A stretch of 64,000 bases of DNA, taken from the IMG/VR virus record IMGVR_UViG_3300010413_000096, positions 1 through 64,000 of that record. The stretch is one strand, 5' to 3'. Shown here piece after piece: positions 38,613 to 46,932 of the stretch. Position 1 is the stretch's first letter; each line of letters starts with the position of its first letter. The DNA comes from a virus. Below the pieces are notes generated by a model. That model did no database searches. It was not told the origin of the DNA and saw only the letters and a program-made list of their open reading frames with translations. The position numbers were made by a program, and so were the translations under genes.

Positions 38613-41600
38613 TTACCCAATGCGGATTGTGTCGTTCAAGTCGACTTCCCCGCGCCTATACGCCTGCAAGGCTTCGTTCTTGCTCTTGAAACTTCGCGTT
38701 TTTCCACCCGATGCTGCGCTCGCGGTGTAGACGCCAAGCACCGCTTCGTGTTGTGGAAAAACCATCAAGTCCGACTTCGTCTTGTCGCCGAACAGTTGGT
38801 TGGAGAGTGTCATGGATTTGACGTCTTGAACAGCCCCGTCACTGACAGGAACGTGAACCTGCACGGTGTCACCGTCGTAGTCCATGCCCATACCTTCTTC
38901 CATGAAGGGATTCACTCGAATCGTCTTGCCGGGCACAGGTACCGGGTACGCGCCGACCATGCTGAAACGGTGCAAGGTGGGTGCGCGGTTGATGACTACC
39001 GGACGGTTGCGCGATTCGGTGAGGAGCGCTTCGCGAGCCTGGGGGTGTTTGTTCGCTATCATGTCCTTCGCGTCCAACGCGCGGTAGCCCCCTTGCACCA
39101 GGCGTCGCATGAGGTGGGGCTCGTAGGTCTTCCACATCATGTCTTCAGGCAGTCCCACCTCGTCCATGTTGAGATTGAGGTCAGGCGCTACCGTGCCACG
39201 TCCAGTGAGGTCTTGCGGTCGCTTGAGCACCTTGCCGTGAAAGAAACCACGTTTGGGACTTCCTTGACCAGCGATGGTGGTGATGAATCCCTTGGCACCG
39301 CGTCCTTTGAGCTGAGGGCTCACCGCGTCTCCCAAGCCGAATACCGCCTTGGTCGCGTCATAGAGATGCAGACGCGCTCGACCCACTTCGTCTTCCGGGA
39401 GCATTCGTTTGGCTTCGTTGAGCGTGTCGTTGGCCAGCATCGCGTCGCGGTAGAGGTAGTTTGCGTCAGAGATGAGAAGGTCTCGTTTCCCTCGAGAGGG
39501 CAGAATAGGCCGCACAACAGGAGGCACCACCGGGAGTTTTGAGAGCACGAAGGCCTTGTCCGGCGTGAGGCCTTGGCGTTCCAGACTGTTGAGTGCCTTG
39601 AGTTGCTTCACCGTGTCGTCCAACGAGGTACCCGTGGCTTTGGCTGCACGGGCTTCAAGAAAGGCGCGATGTTCTCTGAGGTCGAGGTCACGCAAGCGTT
39701 TTTGAATCCCTGACCCGCCTTCACGTTGCACGGCTGTACGGAACTGCGCTTTGGTCATTCCCAGAATTCGGCGCACAGGGTCTTCGAACGTGGGGTTGAC
39801 GATGGGTTCGTTCAGCGTGACGTGTGCCCAACGGTTACCGCTGGTGCCGCCTGTAACGACAGGGTCGAAGAGTCCACCCTTCTCTGGTGCGAGGTCCTTT
39901 TCACGTACCATCGTAGGCTTCTTCAACTCGCCCGCAGACATCTTCGTGATGTCGTTGTCGGTCATTGGACCGAGGAAGAGCTGTTCGTTGCTCTTGTCGA
40001 CCTTGATGCCTGCGCCACCCAGCATGTCGACGAACTTGTCGTAGGCGAACGCGCGCCGCATCGGGGGCGTAGGCTGTCCAAGCTGGTAGGCACGCCACCA
40101 CTCGTCGTTGCGTGAACTCTTCAGCGTGGCCGCTTCGCGCAGCGCGTTCCGTGCGTTGTGCGCCAGGAGCCCGTTGATTTCCATACGGCCCAACGACTTT
40201 GCGCCCTCAGCGCCGCCCTTGGCGGGTTGCAAGTTCACGTCGTAGTCGCCCACGCCACGCGCGGAGTAGTTGGTCTCAGTCGATTTGAACAGCTTGTAGA
40301 TGTACTGCGGACCGGTCATCACGCCTTTGCCGTCGGGTCCTTTCACCTCTTTGCCGGTCACCGGATTGAAGAGCACCTCTTTGTCGGTGAGCCCATTATC
40401 CTTGAGCAGTTGTTTGGCCCAGGCCACGTTGTTCCGACCAGACATCGAGGGAATAGCGATGGGCTTTCCTGTTTTCTTCGCCACTTTCGCTACGGCCGTC
40501 TCGATGATTTGCGCAGGGTTTACGCGGGAAACCACGCCAGCCGAGGTCATCAGCAAGTCCAGTGGTTGTCCCTCCGGGTTTCGGACCATCTGGTCGTCAG
40601 GCACAATCTTGGAGATGACGCCCTTGTTGCCGTAGCGTCCGGCTACTTTGTCTCCAACAGCCGCTGACTCGCGCGTTTTCACCGTCACCAGCACGCGGCT
40701 GGCAGTGACAACAACATCCACGACCTCACCCGCATTGCGGTGGTCCCAAACAACCGTCATCTCGCGGTAGGGCGTGGCCAGAGTTTTGTGCAGACGCCCC
40801 AACATCTGTTGGTCGGGAGTCGGAGCTGTTTTGCGCAGCGCTAGTACCAACGGGTCGCCGGGTTGCACCGTTGTGCCCGCCTTGGCGACCCCGCGTTCGT
40901 CCAGGTTGCCGTACTGCTGGCTGGTCCAGCGAGACCCGAACTGCGCTTGGTGCTTTCGCTTGTCGAGCACCACATCGTTGTCCAGCGGCAGCGACTCTTT
41001 ATACATATGCTCGCTGGTGAGTTTCTGCGCACCCGTCTCAGAGACCACGACCGCATCGTTGGAGTTCATGCCGTAGTAGGCCATGTAGCCCACGTTGAGG
41101 TTGCGCCCCAAAGCGAGCTTGCCGTTGCGGGTGTAGTTGGAGTCGGCCAACTGCTGGTTGGCTTCTACGCGGTCGCCTTTCTTCACCGTGACGTTGTTGT
41201 GCAAGTACGTCTTGGACGACAGTGGGTAGTTGTCGTCGTAGGGAATCTTGATGAGTGGTGTAGCACCGAGCTTCTCGCCATCGAGTTCGTCACCTTCGTA
41301 CAGCGTCACGTGCTCTTTCGGAGCCATGCGCGGGAAGGGCCACGTCTCTTCTTCGGAAGCGCTTTTGCGCGACTCGGGTTGCAGGTAGATGTAGTCACGG
41401 TCTACCTTTCGGATGATGCCACTGACAGGTGCCACAGGGACGATGAGGTCCGCCAGCTCTTGTTCAAAAGTGCGACCGGGGTTGTAGGATTCGACCTGAA
41501 CGAGCGGCTCTTCGCGTTCGACGAGAGGCAAGGCCTGCGTCGAGTACTTCCCGCCCATGATGACGCGGTTGCCCTGGAGGCTCTCCGGCATGGGGACGGT

Positions 41601-43070
41601 GTTCGTCGCAGGGCTGAACATGAACGATGGGTGAGGCAGCTCGTAGTCCACTTGGCTGCCCGGCACTGAAACGAGCTGTCCGTTACGAAGCGCTGAGGCG
41701 CCGCTGCGCTTCTTGCCTTCACCGGGAAACGCCACCGTGGCCTGTTCGAGCTTGCGCACGGGTACATCTTCCAGGCGACCGTTCTTCATGTTGCGCATCA
41801 TCGTGTACATGCGCCCTTGGTCATCTCGTTTCGTCCAGAGCGAAGAGCGGAGGTCGATGCCAGCACGGAACGATTCTGGCGTACGTGCGGGGTCGATGAG
41901 TCCGAAGTGCGTGTGGTGCAGGTTGCGTGCCTCGCTAGGCACCGCGCGTTCGGAGCTGATGCCGCCCTCGCCGAGGTTGGTGACGCGCACAGCGCTATCG
42001 ATGATTTCCATCGGGTTGATTTGCGTCGGGATGGAAGCCAATGATGCGTTGGTCACGAAACCCCGCAGCGAGCGCGTGAATGGCGACGCGGGAAGCGCAC
42101 GGTCGAGCGAGGGTTTCTTGCCTCCGGTGCCCAGGCGCATGCGGACCTTCTTGTGCAGGTTGCGGCCCTCAAGCTGAATGCGCTCCTTGATGAAGTCGTC
42201 CACACCGTGGAGCGACTGGAACGCCAGGCTGTCGCGGTCGTCTGTGTCGACACCTTTGCGGTGGACATCGAGGAGCTTCTGCGAAGCCTTGAGCAGCGCC
42301 TGTTGGTTGACGTGCGTGAAGCGCTGTCCCAACGTACGTTCAGTAACGCTGGGGTCGAGCATCGTGTCGCGGTACTTCGCGGTGATTTCACGCGCCATCG
42401 TTTCTGGCTGCGAGGCAGTACGCTGGTACGGCGGCACGAGGCGTTCGTAGAGCTTGGCGACAGCTTGTTCTTCCTTCTTCTTGAAGGCGTCGCGGTTCGT
42501 AGCCACCACCCCCGCGCCCCAGTGCTGCGCCAGTTCTTTGTCGTTCACACCCATGCGCTTGAGCACGGGGTAGAGCGGGATGTTCGTCGAACCGTACTGA
42601 AGAAACATGTGGCCCTTCGCGGGGTCCATGTTGATGCGGAAGTTTTCCCCTTTGCCGAGGTTAAACGCAGCCTCCAGTTCTTCGTTGCCACGCACACGGG
42701 TGTAGACGCCGGGTCGTACCCGTCGCTGATGCGCAACGCTGTACTCGTTGCCATCGACGATGAAGGTATGGCGCTGTGTGAAGAAGGGAAGCTGGGCCAG
42801 CGTCTGGTCCTTCTTGCGTTCGATTACTTTGCCTCCCTCGTCCTTGAGCACGAGGTCGCCGCGCAGCGGTTCTTGCAGCGTGCGCCCTTGTAGGATGGCG
42901 TCTTTTTGTTGTCGCGAGGAGAAATCGCGAGGGTCAACACGGACGTTTTCAACCTCCAGGAGGTGCGCCTTGGTCTGAAGAGGGAATACCCCCTGTACGC
43001 CCTCGATGGCCTTCTGGCGAATCTGTTCGCGACGGGTAGCTGCGTCGACAAGTACTGGAGTCAGCTTCAT
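38613..43070 (-). CDS. RNA polymerase beta fused to beta' N-terminal part
   Basis: This 1485-residue protein contains bacterial-type beta and then the first half of beta'. In beta: GRNLNVGYMAYYGMNSNDAV at about residue 660, GDKVAGRYGNKGVISKI at about 805, and the C-terminal LGRMEINGLLAHNARNALRE at about 960. The beta' part begins with GELKKPTMVREKDL, has LPVVPPVVRPILPSRGKRDL at about 1190, and NRPVVINRAPTLHRFSMVGA followed by the catalytic MDYDGDTVQVHVP at about 1395, with all three Asp kept. The N-terminal zinc site of beta' is absent between GGLFDPVVTGG and the next conserved block. The protein ends shortly after the active site; the remainder of beta' is a separate gene at 33399-35168. The starting ATG follows GTGAGG. 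A late promoter-like motif lies 22 bases upstream. Confidence 0.9.
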   Translation of the reverse strand: MKLTPVLVDAATRREQIRQKAIEGVQGVFPLQTKAHLLEVENVRVDPRDFSSRQQKDAILQGRTLQEPLRGDLVLKDEGGKVIERKKDQTLAQLPFFTQRHTFIVDGNEYSVAHQRRVRPGVYTRVRGNEELEAAFNLGKGENFRINMDPAKGHMFLQYGSTNIPLYPVLKRMGVNDKELAQHWGAGVVATNRDAFKKKEEQAVAKLYERLVPPYQRTASQPETMAREITAKYRDTMLDPSVTERTLGQRFTHVNQQALLKASQKLLDVHRKGVDTDDRDSLAFQSLHGVDDFIKERIQLEGRNLHKKVRMRLGTGGKKPSLDRALPASPFTRSLRGFVTNASLASIPTQINPMEIIDSAVRVTNLGEGGISSERAVPSEARNLHHTHFGLIDPARTPESFRAGIDLRSSLWTKRDDQGRMYTMMRNMKNGRLEDVPVRKLEQATVAFPGEGKKRSGASALRNGQLVSVPGSQVDYELPHPSFMFSPATNTVPMPESLQGNRVIMGGKYSTQALPLVEREEPLVQVESYNPGRTFEQELADLIVPVAPVSGIIRKVDRDYIYLQPESRKSASEEETWPFPRMAPKEHVTLYEGDELDGEKLGATPLIKIPYDDNYPLSSKTYLHNNVTVKKGDRVEANQQLADSNYTRNGKLALGRNLNVGYMAYYGMNSNDAVVVSETGAQKLTSEHMYKESLPLDNDVVLDKRKHQAQFGSRWTSQQYGNLDERGVAKAGTTVQPGDPLVLALRKTAPTPDQQMLGRLHKTLATPYREMTVVWDHRNAGEVVDVVVTASRVLVTVKTRESAAVGDKVAGRYGNKGVISKIVPDDQMVRNPEGQPLDLLMTSAGVVSRVNPAQIIETAVAKVAKKTGKPIAIPSMSGRNNVAWAKQLLKDNGLTDKEVLFNPVTGKEVKGPDGKGVMTGPQYIYKLFKSTETNYSARGVGDYDVNLQPAKGGAEGAKSLGRMEINGLLAHNARNALREAATLKSSRNDEWWRAYQLGQPTPPMRRAFAYDKFVDMLGGAGIKVDKSNEQLFLGPMTDNDITKMSAGELKKPTMVREKDLAPEKGGLFDPVVTGGTSGNRWAHVTLNEPIVNPTFEDPVRRILGMTKAQFRTAVQREGGSGIQKRLRDLDLREHRAFLEARAAKATGTSLDDTVKQLKALNSLERQGLTPDKAFVLSKLPVVPPVVRPILPSRGKRDLLISDANYLYRDAMLANDTLNEAKRMLPEDEVGRARLHLYDATKAVFGLGDAVSPQLKGRGAKGFITTIAGQGSPKRGFFHGKVLKRPQDLTGRGTVAPDLNLNMDEVGLPEDMMWKTYEPHLMRRLVQGGYRALDAKDMIANKHPQAREALLTESRNRPVVINRAPTLHRFSMVGAYPVPVPGKTIRVNPFMEEGMGMDYDGDTVQVHVPVSDGAVQDVKSMTLSNQLFGDKTKSDLMVFPQHEAVLGVYTASAASGGKTRSFKSKNEALQAYRRGEVDLNDTIRIG

Positions 43071-43092
43071 GCTCGTCTAACCTCACGCTCGC

Positions 43093-43102
43093 TAGTATAG
43101 GC
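43093..43102 (-). promoter_or_regulatory. Putative phage late promoter motif (GCCTATACTA)
   Basis: The minus strand reads CGCCTATACTAGCG, 22 bases before the RNA polymerase ATG at 43070. It could allow self-amplifying expression of the polymerase. Confidence 0.55.
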
Positions 43103-43160
43103 GAACCGCGTGCATTTCCAAAGATAGCGCCTGTTTTTGGTACAAGAAAGTGCCCCGGTA

Positions 43161-43201
43161 CCGTGTAGCTTTTGGGAAATCCCTCCCCAAGAGCTACGCG
43201 G
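43161..43201. promoter_or_regulatory. Long stem-loop in the divergent gap
   Basis: CCGTGTAGCTTTTGGG (43161-43176) pairs with CCCAAGAGCTACGCGG (43186-43201), a 16-bp stem with two G-T pairs and a 9-base loop. It lies between the RNA polymerase gene and the plus-strand gene at 43283, in a 212-base gap that holds no other gene. No T-run follows on either strand. Confidence 0.6.
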
Positions 43202-43282
43202 TGGTGGGGTGACGCACGGTTTGTGTCGTCTTTAGTTGCCGGCAAAAAAGAGGGAGTTCTCAAACCACCTCCGGAGGTGAAC

Positions 43283-44065
43283 ATGACTTTTGAACAGTTC
43301 GTTCAATTATGGGCCGTGAAACGCTTGCGCATTCACGACCTAAACAGTCTGGTGCGCAAGAATCGAACCTGTAGTATCCCCGATGAGCTGGGTAGGCTCG
43401 CGGCGCAGCGGGGAGTAACGTTGTCGACCGACGAGGCGTACGGCATCATCAACGCCCTTTTCGACTGGGCCGACAACCTCGGCTTCTGGCCGCTCGACCC
43501 CTCGCCCGAGCCCGAGGAGTGGGAAGGCCGGGACGCCGAACTGCCTCTGTGCGTGTTGGCTACCGATGACGCGCAGTACATCGACTACAACGACATGCCG
43601 CGCATCCTCGCGCTGTACGACGGGCACAACCTGCCCGACTACCTGCCCGAGGACGAACGGCAAGCACGCATTCGTCGTCAGCGTCACAGGCCTGTGCTGA
43701 CGACGACGTGTCGCGAGGACGCGTGCAACGAGAAAATCACCATCACCGTAGCGATGGCCGCGACCGCCATTCGGAAGCACAAGCTCATCGAGTCGGGCGA
43801 CGTCTACGAGCCTTCCACGCTCTGCAAGAAGCACCGCGCCGAGCGTGACGAGATGCTCGCGCAGAAGCGTCAGCGGCGCAACGGCGGAGAGCTGCGGGTC
43901 CCGATGAAGCAAGGTGCGAAGTGGGTCTCGAAGAACAAGAACAAGGAGGTGCCGGATGCTAATCAGAGCGCTGCTTCTTCTCCTGTTGTAGTGGAGGAAC
44001 CGTCTCCGCCACCACAGGAACCGGAGGCGGTGCCGCAGTCGAAGGAGGTACAGCCGGAGGCGTAA
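43283..44065 (+). CDS. Hypothetical plus-strand protein with CxxxxC...C cluster
   Basis: ATG 43283 lies four bases after GGAGGTG, giving 260 residues (MTFEQFVQLWAVKRLRIHDL). The ribosome site is part of a 14-bp palindrome, CACCTCCGGAGGTG (43266-43279). The protein has an N-terminal helical region, an acidic middle (SPEPEEWEGRDAE) and a possible metal site (TTCREDACNEK with TLCKKHRAE). The C-terminus is basic and then Pro-rich. It is the only plus-strand gene inside the late block and its 3' end overlaps the minus-strand gene at 43959-44276 by 107 bases. It is not recognised. Being divergent from the RNA polymerase it may be an early or regulatory gene. Confidence 0.65.
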   Translation: MTFEQFVQLWAVKRLRIHDLNSLVRKNRTCSIPDELGRLAAQRGVTLSTDEAYGIINALFDWADNLGFWPLDPSPEPEEWEGRDAELPLCVLATDDAQYIDYNDMPRILALYDGHNLPDYLPEDERQARIRRQRHRPVLTTTCREDACNEKITITVAMAATAIRKHKLIESGDVYEPSTLCKKHRAERDEMLAQKRQRRNGGELRVPMKQGAKWVSKNKNKEVPDANQSAASSPVVVEEPSPPPQEPEAVPQSKEVQPEA

Positions 44066-44276
44066 CAGCCTCGGGCACGACCATGCTCTCGCCCTCGGGC
44101 TTCGGCTCGGGGGCGGGGGCTTCTTCCTTCGTGCTGAACAGGCTCCTGAGCCAGTCCTTTATGGGGGACGTCACAGGGGTGGTCAATTCGCGCGTCATCT
44201 CGTTGCGCATCAAGTCCGCACGCTTCTTCAGAAGCATGTGTCGCGCGGCGACTTTGAAGAAGTGGGGAGTCGTCAT
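43959..44276 (-). CDS. Small Pro-rich late protein with weak tag
   Basis: The protein has 105 residues. The N-terminus MTTPHFFKVAARHMLLKKRA resembles the late-protein tag (HFFKVA is identical to the copy in the gene ending at 704). A Pro/Val/Glu linker fills the C-terminal half (APAPEPKPEGESMVVPEAV). It is coupled by ATGA to the upstream gene. Its last third is antisense to the Pro-rich end of the plus-strand gene 43283-44065. Function is unknown. Confidence 0.55.
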   Translation of the reverse strand: MTTPHFFKVAARHMLLKKRADLMRNEMTRELTTPVTSPIKDWLRSLFSTKEEAPAPEPKPEGESMVVPEAVTPPAVPPSTAAPPPVPVVAETVPPLQQEKKQRSD

Positions 44277-44713
44277 GACGGTGCGTCTCCCGTTTTCTTT
44301 TTCGGTTTGGGAGTCAGGTAGCTCACGCTGATGACGATGGTTCCATCGCGCAGCGTGGTCCGTTCTTCCCAGCGCATGATTGCATCACCGTCGAGCACCT
44401 CGTTCATGAGCTGTTCGTAATGCGTGGAATCGTCACGCTCAACGAACTCGGGACGGCCACGTTCATCGTGACCGACCTCGACCTGTCCCATGATAAAGCG
44501 CTTGAAGTGCGCGCGGAAGTTGTAGCGGGGGATGCCTCTGATATTCTTGCCATCGGGTGCGGCGAGGTTGTCGATGACGTCTTCGCCTTGCGGGATGGGG
44601 AACTGTGCGAACAGTTGCGGGACATCCGCGTTGGCGCCGAGACCCGTGTCATCAGGAATCTCAGATGCCCGCTTGACGGTTGTTGCAATGCTCTCTGCGT
44701 CAGATTTGCCCAT
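44273..44713 (-). CDS. Hypothetical protein downstream of portal
   Basis: The protein has 146 residues (MGKSDAESIATTVKRASEIP), soluble, alpha/beta, with FRAHFKRFIMGQVEVGHDER and a C-terminal beta hairpin (TLRDGTIVISVSYLTPKPKK). It lies three bases after the portal stop and is coupled to the next gene, so it probably belongs to the head module. No family is recognised. Confidence 0.6.
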   Translation of the reverse strand: MGKSDAESIATTVKRASEIPDDTGLGANADVPQLFAQFPIPQGEDVIDNLAAPDGKNIRGIPRYNFRAHFKRFIMGQVEVGHDERGRPEFVERDDSTHYEQLMNEVLDGDAIMRWEERTTLRDGTIVISVSYLTPKPKKKTGDAPS

Positions 44714-44716
44714 GGC

Positions 44717-46429
44717 TTACCCCTGCCCTTGCGCTTGGCGTTTGCCTTGGTAGGCCGCCTGGCTTTGGTACTCCTCGAGTCGCTGGATGACGACAGCGTA
44801 CATGACGGCGTCTTCCACCTGAAGCGAATGGAGTTGGCTCTTTCGCATGCCGGGGTCGAGGGAGAGGAGTTGTTGTGCGATGCCGTCCGCCTGCGCGAGC
44901 ACTTGCTGTTGGTCGTACTGCATGCCTTGACCCAGCGAGGCTTGCGATTGCGCTTGCTGCGCGAGAGACTGCTGGAGCTTCTGAATCTTGAGTTGCACCT
45001 CCTGCTGGAAGCGCACCTCGTCGAGCTGCTCCTGCATACGGCGGTTGCGCTCTTTCTTGAGGTCGAAGTCGTTCAGCTCCGCGATGGTGGTGTTGGAGAT
45101 GAGCTGGCTGGTCTGGTTGAGCTGCATGATGAGCTGCTTCTGTTGCACGTCGTCGATGAGCTTGAACTCGGTCAGCTCGACGTCGACGCTGCCCCAACCC
45201 AGAATCTTGGTGCTGCGGTCAGTAATCCACTGGAGCAGTTCATTTAGCTCGGACGTGTAGGTGAGAAGCTGGTTTTCCAGCATGCGCAGCGTAATGGCCG
45301 AACCGGTGAACGAGAGACCACCGTAGATGAATTCGCGGGGGATACCCATCGCGGCGATGATGTTGTCCTCAGCCTCTTTGACTTCACCGAGCGTGAGCAG
45401 GGCACGTCCGTCGCCGCCGATTTGTGTCGAGTCCACGGGAACAGGTGAGTGCATGATGGTGAGCGGGTCTTTGCGGTGCTCGCGAATGCCCTGCTTCACC
45501 TCTTCGAACATGCGGGCGATAGAGATGGTCTGAATCGGGTCCGCGTTGGCCGAGGCTTGTTTCGGAAAGAGAATGCGGAAGGGAACCAGGTGGTCCAGCG
45601 CGATGGCCTCGTTCGCTTTCCGAAGCACAGCCGCGTAGAAGAACATCTTGATGGCAGAGGTCAGCGGAGGGAATCCCCACTGTTGGTCGATACCGGCGGG
45701 TGGCGCGACCTTCATGTGGTAGATGTAGTTCGGTGCGAACTTGAACATCTTGTTGTCGCGCACCGCTTTGAGAAACTCGAGCGGCATCGTGTTGAGCAAC
45801 AGCTTGTTGCCTTGCCGGATGCGATTCTTGAGGTCTGGCGGGACCGAGTAGTAGTACGTCGACTCTCCCGAAATCGGGTTGTGGTCGATGTCCATCTGTT
45901 TGGGGTCCCAGCGGATGATGTTGATGCGGTTCGGGTCGGTGAGGCGCCGGTCGATGACCTTGCCCGCCACGACACGTTTGCACTTCTTGCAGGTGAACTC
46001 GAACTTGAGCTTCTTGAATTTGAAGCGGTAGTTGATGTGTTGGATGTTGGTCAGTTTCCCACACTGGGGACACTTCAAGAAGCGCGCGAAGGGTTGGTAG
46101 ATGGAGATGAAGGCATTGCCGTAAATCCAACGGTCGCGACCGCAGAGGACGAGGATGTCCTTGACCTTGAGGGTCTTCTCGAGCAAGTTCTCGACCTTTG
46201 CTTCCAGCCCCTTGTTGGTCGTGGTGTACGAGATGTCGGTGATGGGATACTCAGAGAACTTCTTCAGGGCTGCGAAGATTTGGGCGGAGTTGTAGTAGAG
46301 GTACTCCATCCAGGTGAACAGGTCGCGCAGACGTCGCGGTACGAACCCGGTCAAGAAGTCGAACATCGGGTTCGGATGCGAGGCGTTGCCGCGATACAGA
46401 GACTCGAGGTCTGCTATCGAAAGGTCCAT
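44717..46429 (-). CDS. Portal protein with inserted zinc ribbon
   Basis: ATG 46429 follows GAGGAATCTCA and gives 570 residues. The order of features fits a portal: an N-terminal helical region (MEYLYYNSAQIFAALKKFSE), a beta wing, GFPPLTSAIKMFFYAAVLRK, the long stem helices (LVPFRILFPKQASANADPIQ), the crown region near IIAAMGIPREFIYGGLSFTG and ITLRMLENQLLTYTSELNEL, and a Gln-rich coiled-coil tail (QQEVQLKIQKLQQSLAQQAQ). Residues 120-150 add four cysteines (CPQC...CKKC), a probable zinc ribbon in the wing, not usual for portals. The portal is the ring through which DNA is packaged and to which the tail joins. It is the first gene of the minus-strand block, with a promoter-like motif 36 bases upstream. 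Confidence 0.75.
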   Translation of the reverse strand: MDLSIADLESLYRGNASHPNPMFDFLTGFVPRRLRDLFTWMEYLYYNSAQIFAALKKFSEYPITDISYTTTNKGLEAKVENLLEKTLKVKDILVLCGRDRWIYGNAFISIYQPFARFLKCPQCGKLTNIQHINYRFKFKKLKFEFTCKKCKRVVAGKVIDRRLTDPNRINIIRWDPKQMDIDHNPISGESTYYYSVPPDLKNRIRQGNKLLLNTMPLEFLKAVRDNKMFKFAPNYIYHMKVAPPAGIDQQWGFPPLTSAIKMFFYAAVLRKANEAIALDHLVPFRILFPKQASANADPIQTISIARMFEEVKQGIREHRKDPLTIMHSPVPVDSTQIGGDGRALLTLGEVKEAEDNIIAAMGIPREFIYGGLSFTGSAITLRMLENQLLTYTSELNELLQWITDRSTKILGWGSVDVELTEFKLIDDVQQKQLIMQLNQTSQLISNTTIAELNDFDLKKERNRRMQEQLDEVRFQQEVQLKIQKLQQSLAQQAQSQASLGQGMQYDQQQVLAQADGIAQQLLSLDPGMRKSQLHSLQVEDAVMYAVVIQRLEEYQSQAAYQGKRQAQGQG

Positions 46430-46465
46430 TGAGATTCCTCTACCTACGCGAAACTTGTACAAAAG

Positions 46466-46475
46466 GAGAATAGGT
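46466..46475 (-). promoter_or_regulatory. Putative phage late promoter motif (ACCTATTCTC)
   Basis: The minus strand reads GACCTATTCTCC in the divergent gap, 36 bases before the portal start. On the other strand the same bases include the AAGGAG ribosome site of the plus-strand gene at 46479. Confidence 0.45.
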
Positions 46476-46478
46476 CAC

Positions 46479-46916
46479 GTGTCGGAGGATTACAAGCGGG
46501 CAGTCTGCAATTTCTGCCCATCCCAGCCCCAGTGCGAGGAGTACCGGGGCAAGATGTGGTGTGGGGAGTGCGAGATAGCGCTCGTCTGCACCATGACCGA
46601 AGACGTAGGGGTCACGGACTGCCACGTCGCCAAAAAGTACTGGGAAGAATCTTTACCGCGTAAATGCTTGCTCGCAGAGCAAGCGTTGAGCAGCTTCGTG
46701 CGTGCCAGTGCATCATCCCACGGAGCACGCGAAGGCGCGGATGGATTCGTACGTGATAGCCACAGCAAAATCTTCTGTCCCAGATGTCTGCACCCTACGT
46801 TCATCGCAGAAACAGGTCACACCTGGGAACCCGCCTTCGGTGGTGGCGGACGGCAGTCCACGCTAAAAGCAACTTGTTGTATTTGTGGACTTGACGTGGA
46901 AGTAGCACTGTCGTAG
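46479..46916 (+). CDS. Cys-rich zinc-binding protein
   Basis: I choose GTG 46479 because AAAAGGAGAA lies 8 bases upstream; an in-frame ATG at 46314 would run into the portal gene. The protein has 145 residues. It has several cysteine pairs: CNFCPSQPQCEEY, WCGECEIALVC, KIFCPRCLHP and ATCCICGLD, enough for two or three zinc sites. No catalytic motif was seen. It opens the plus-strand operon that continues with the SNF2-type helicase, so a nucleic-acid-related or regulatory role is likely. Confidence 0.68.
   Translation: MSEDYKRAVCNFCPSQPQCEEYRGKMWCGECEIALVCTMTEDVGVTDCHVAKKYWEESLPRKCLLAEQALSSFVRASASSHGAREGADGFVRDSHSKIFCPRCLHPTFIAETGHTWEPAFGGGGRQSTLKATCCICGLDVEVALS
46652..46664. repeat. Palindrome TTTAC-N3-GTAAA, copy 5
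   Basis: TTTACCGCGTAAA, an exact match, lies in the Cys-rich gene and encodes Leu-Pro-Arg-Lys, the same residues as copy 2. Confidence 0.6.
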
Positions 46917-46932
46917 TGTCGGGCAGATAAAC

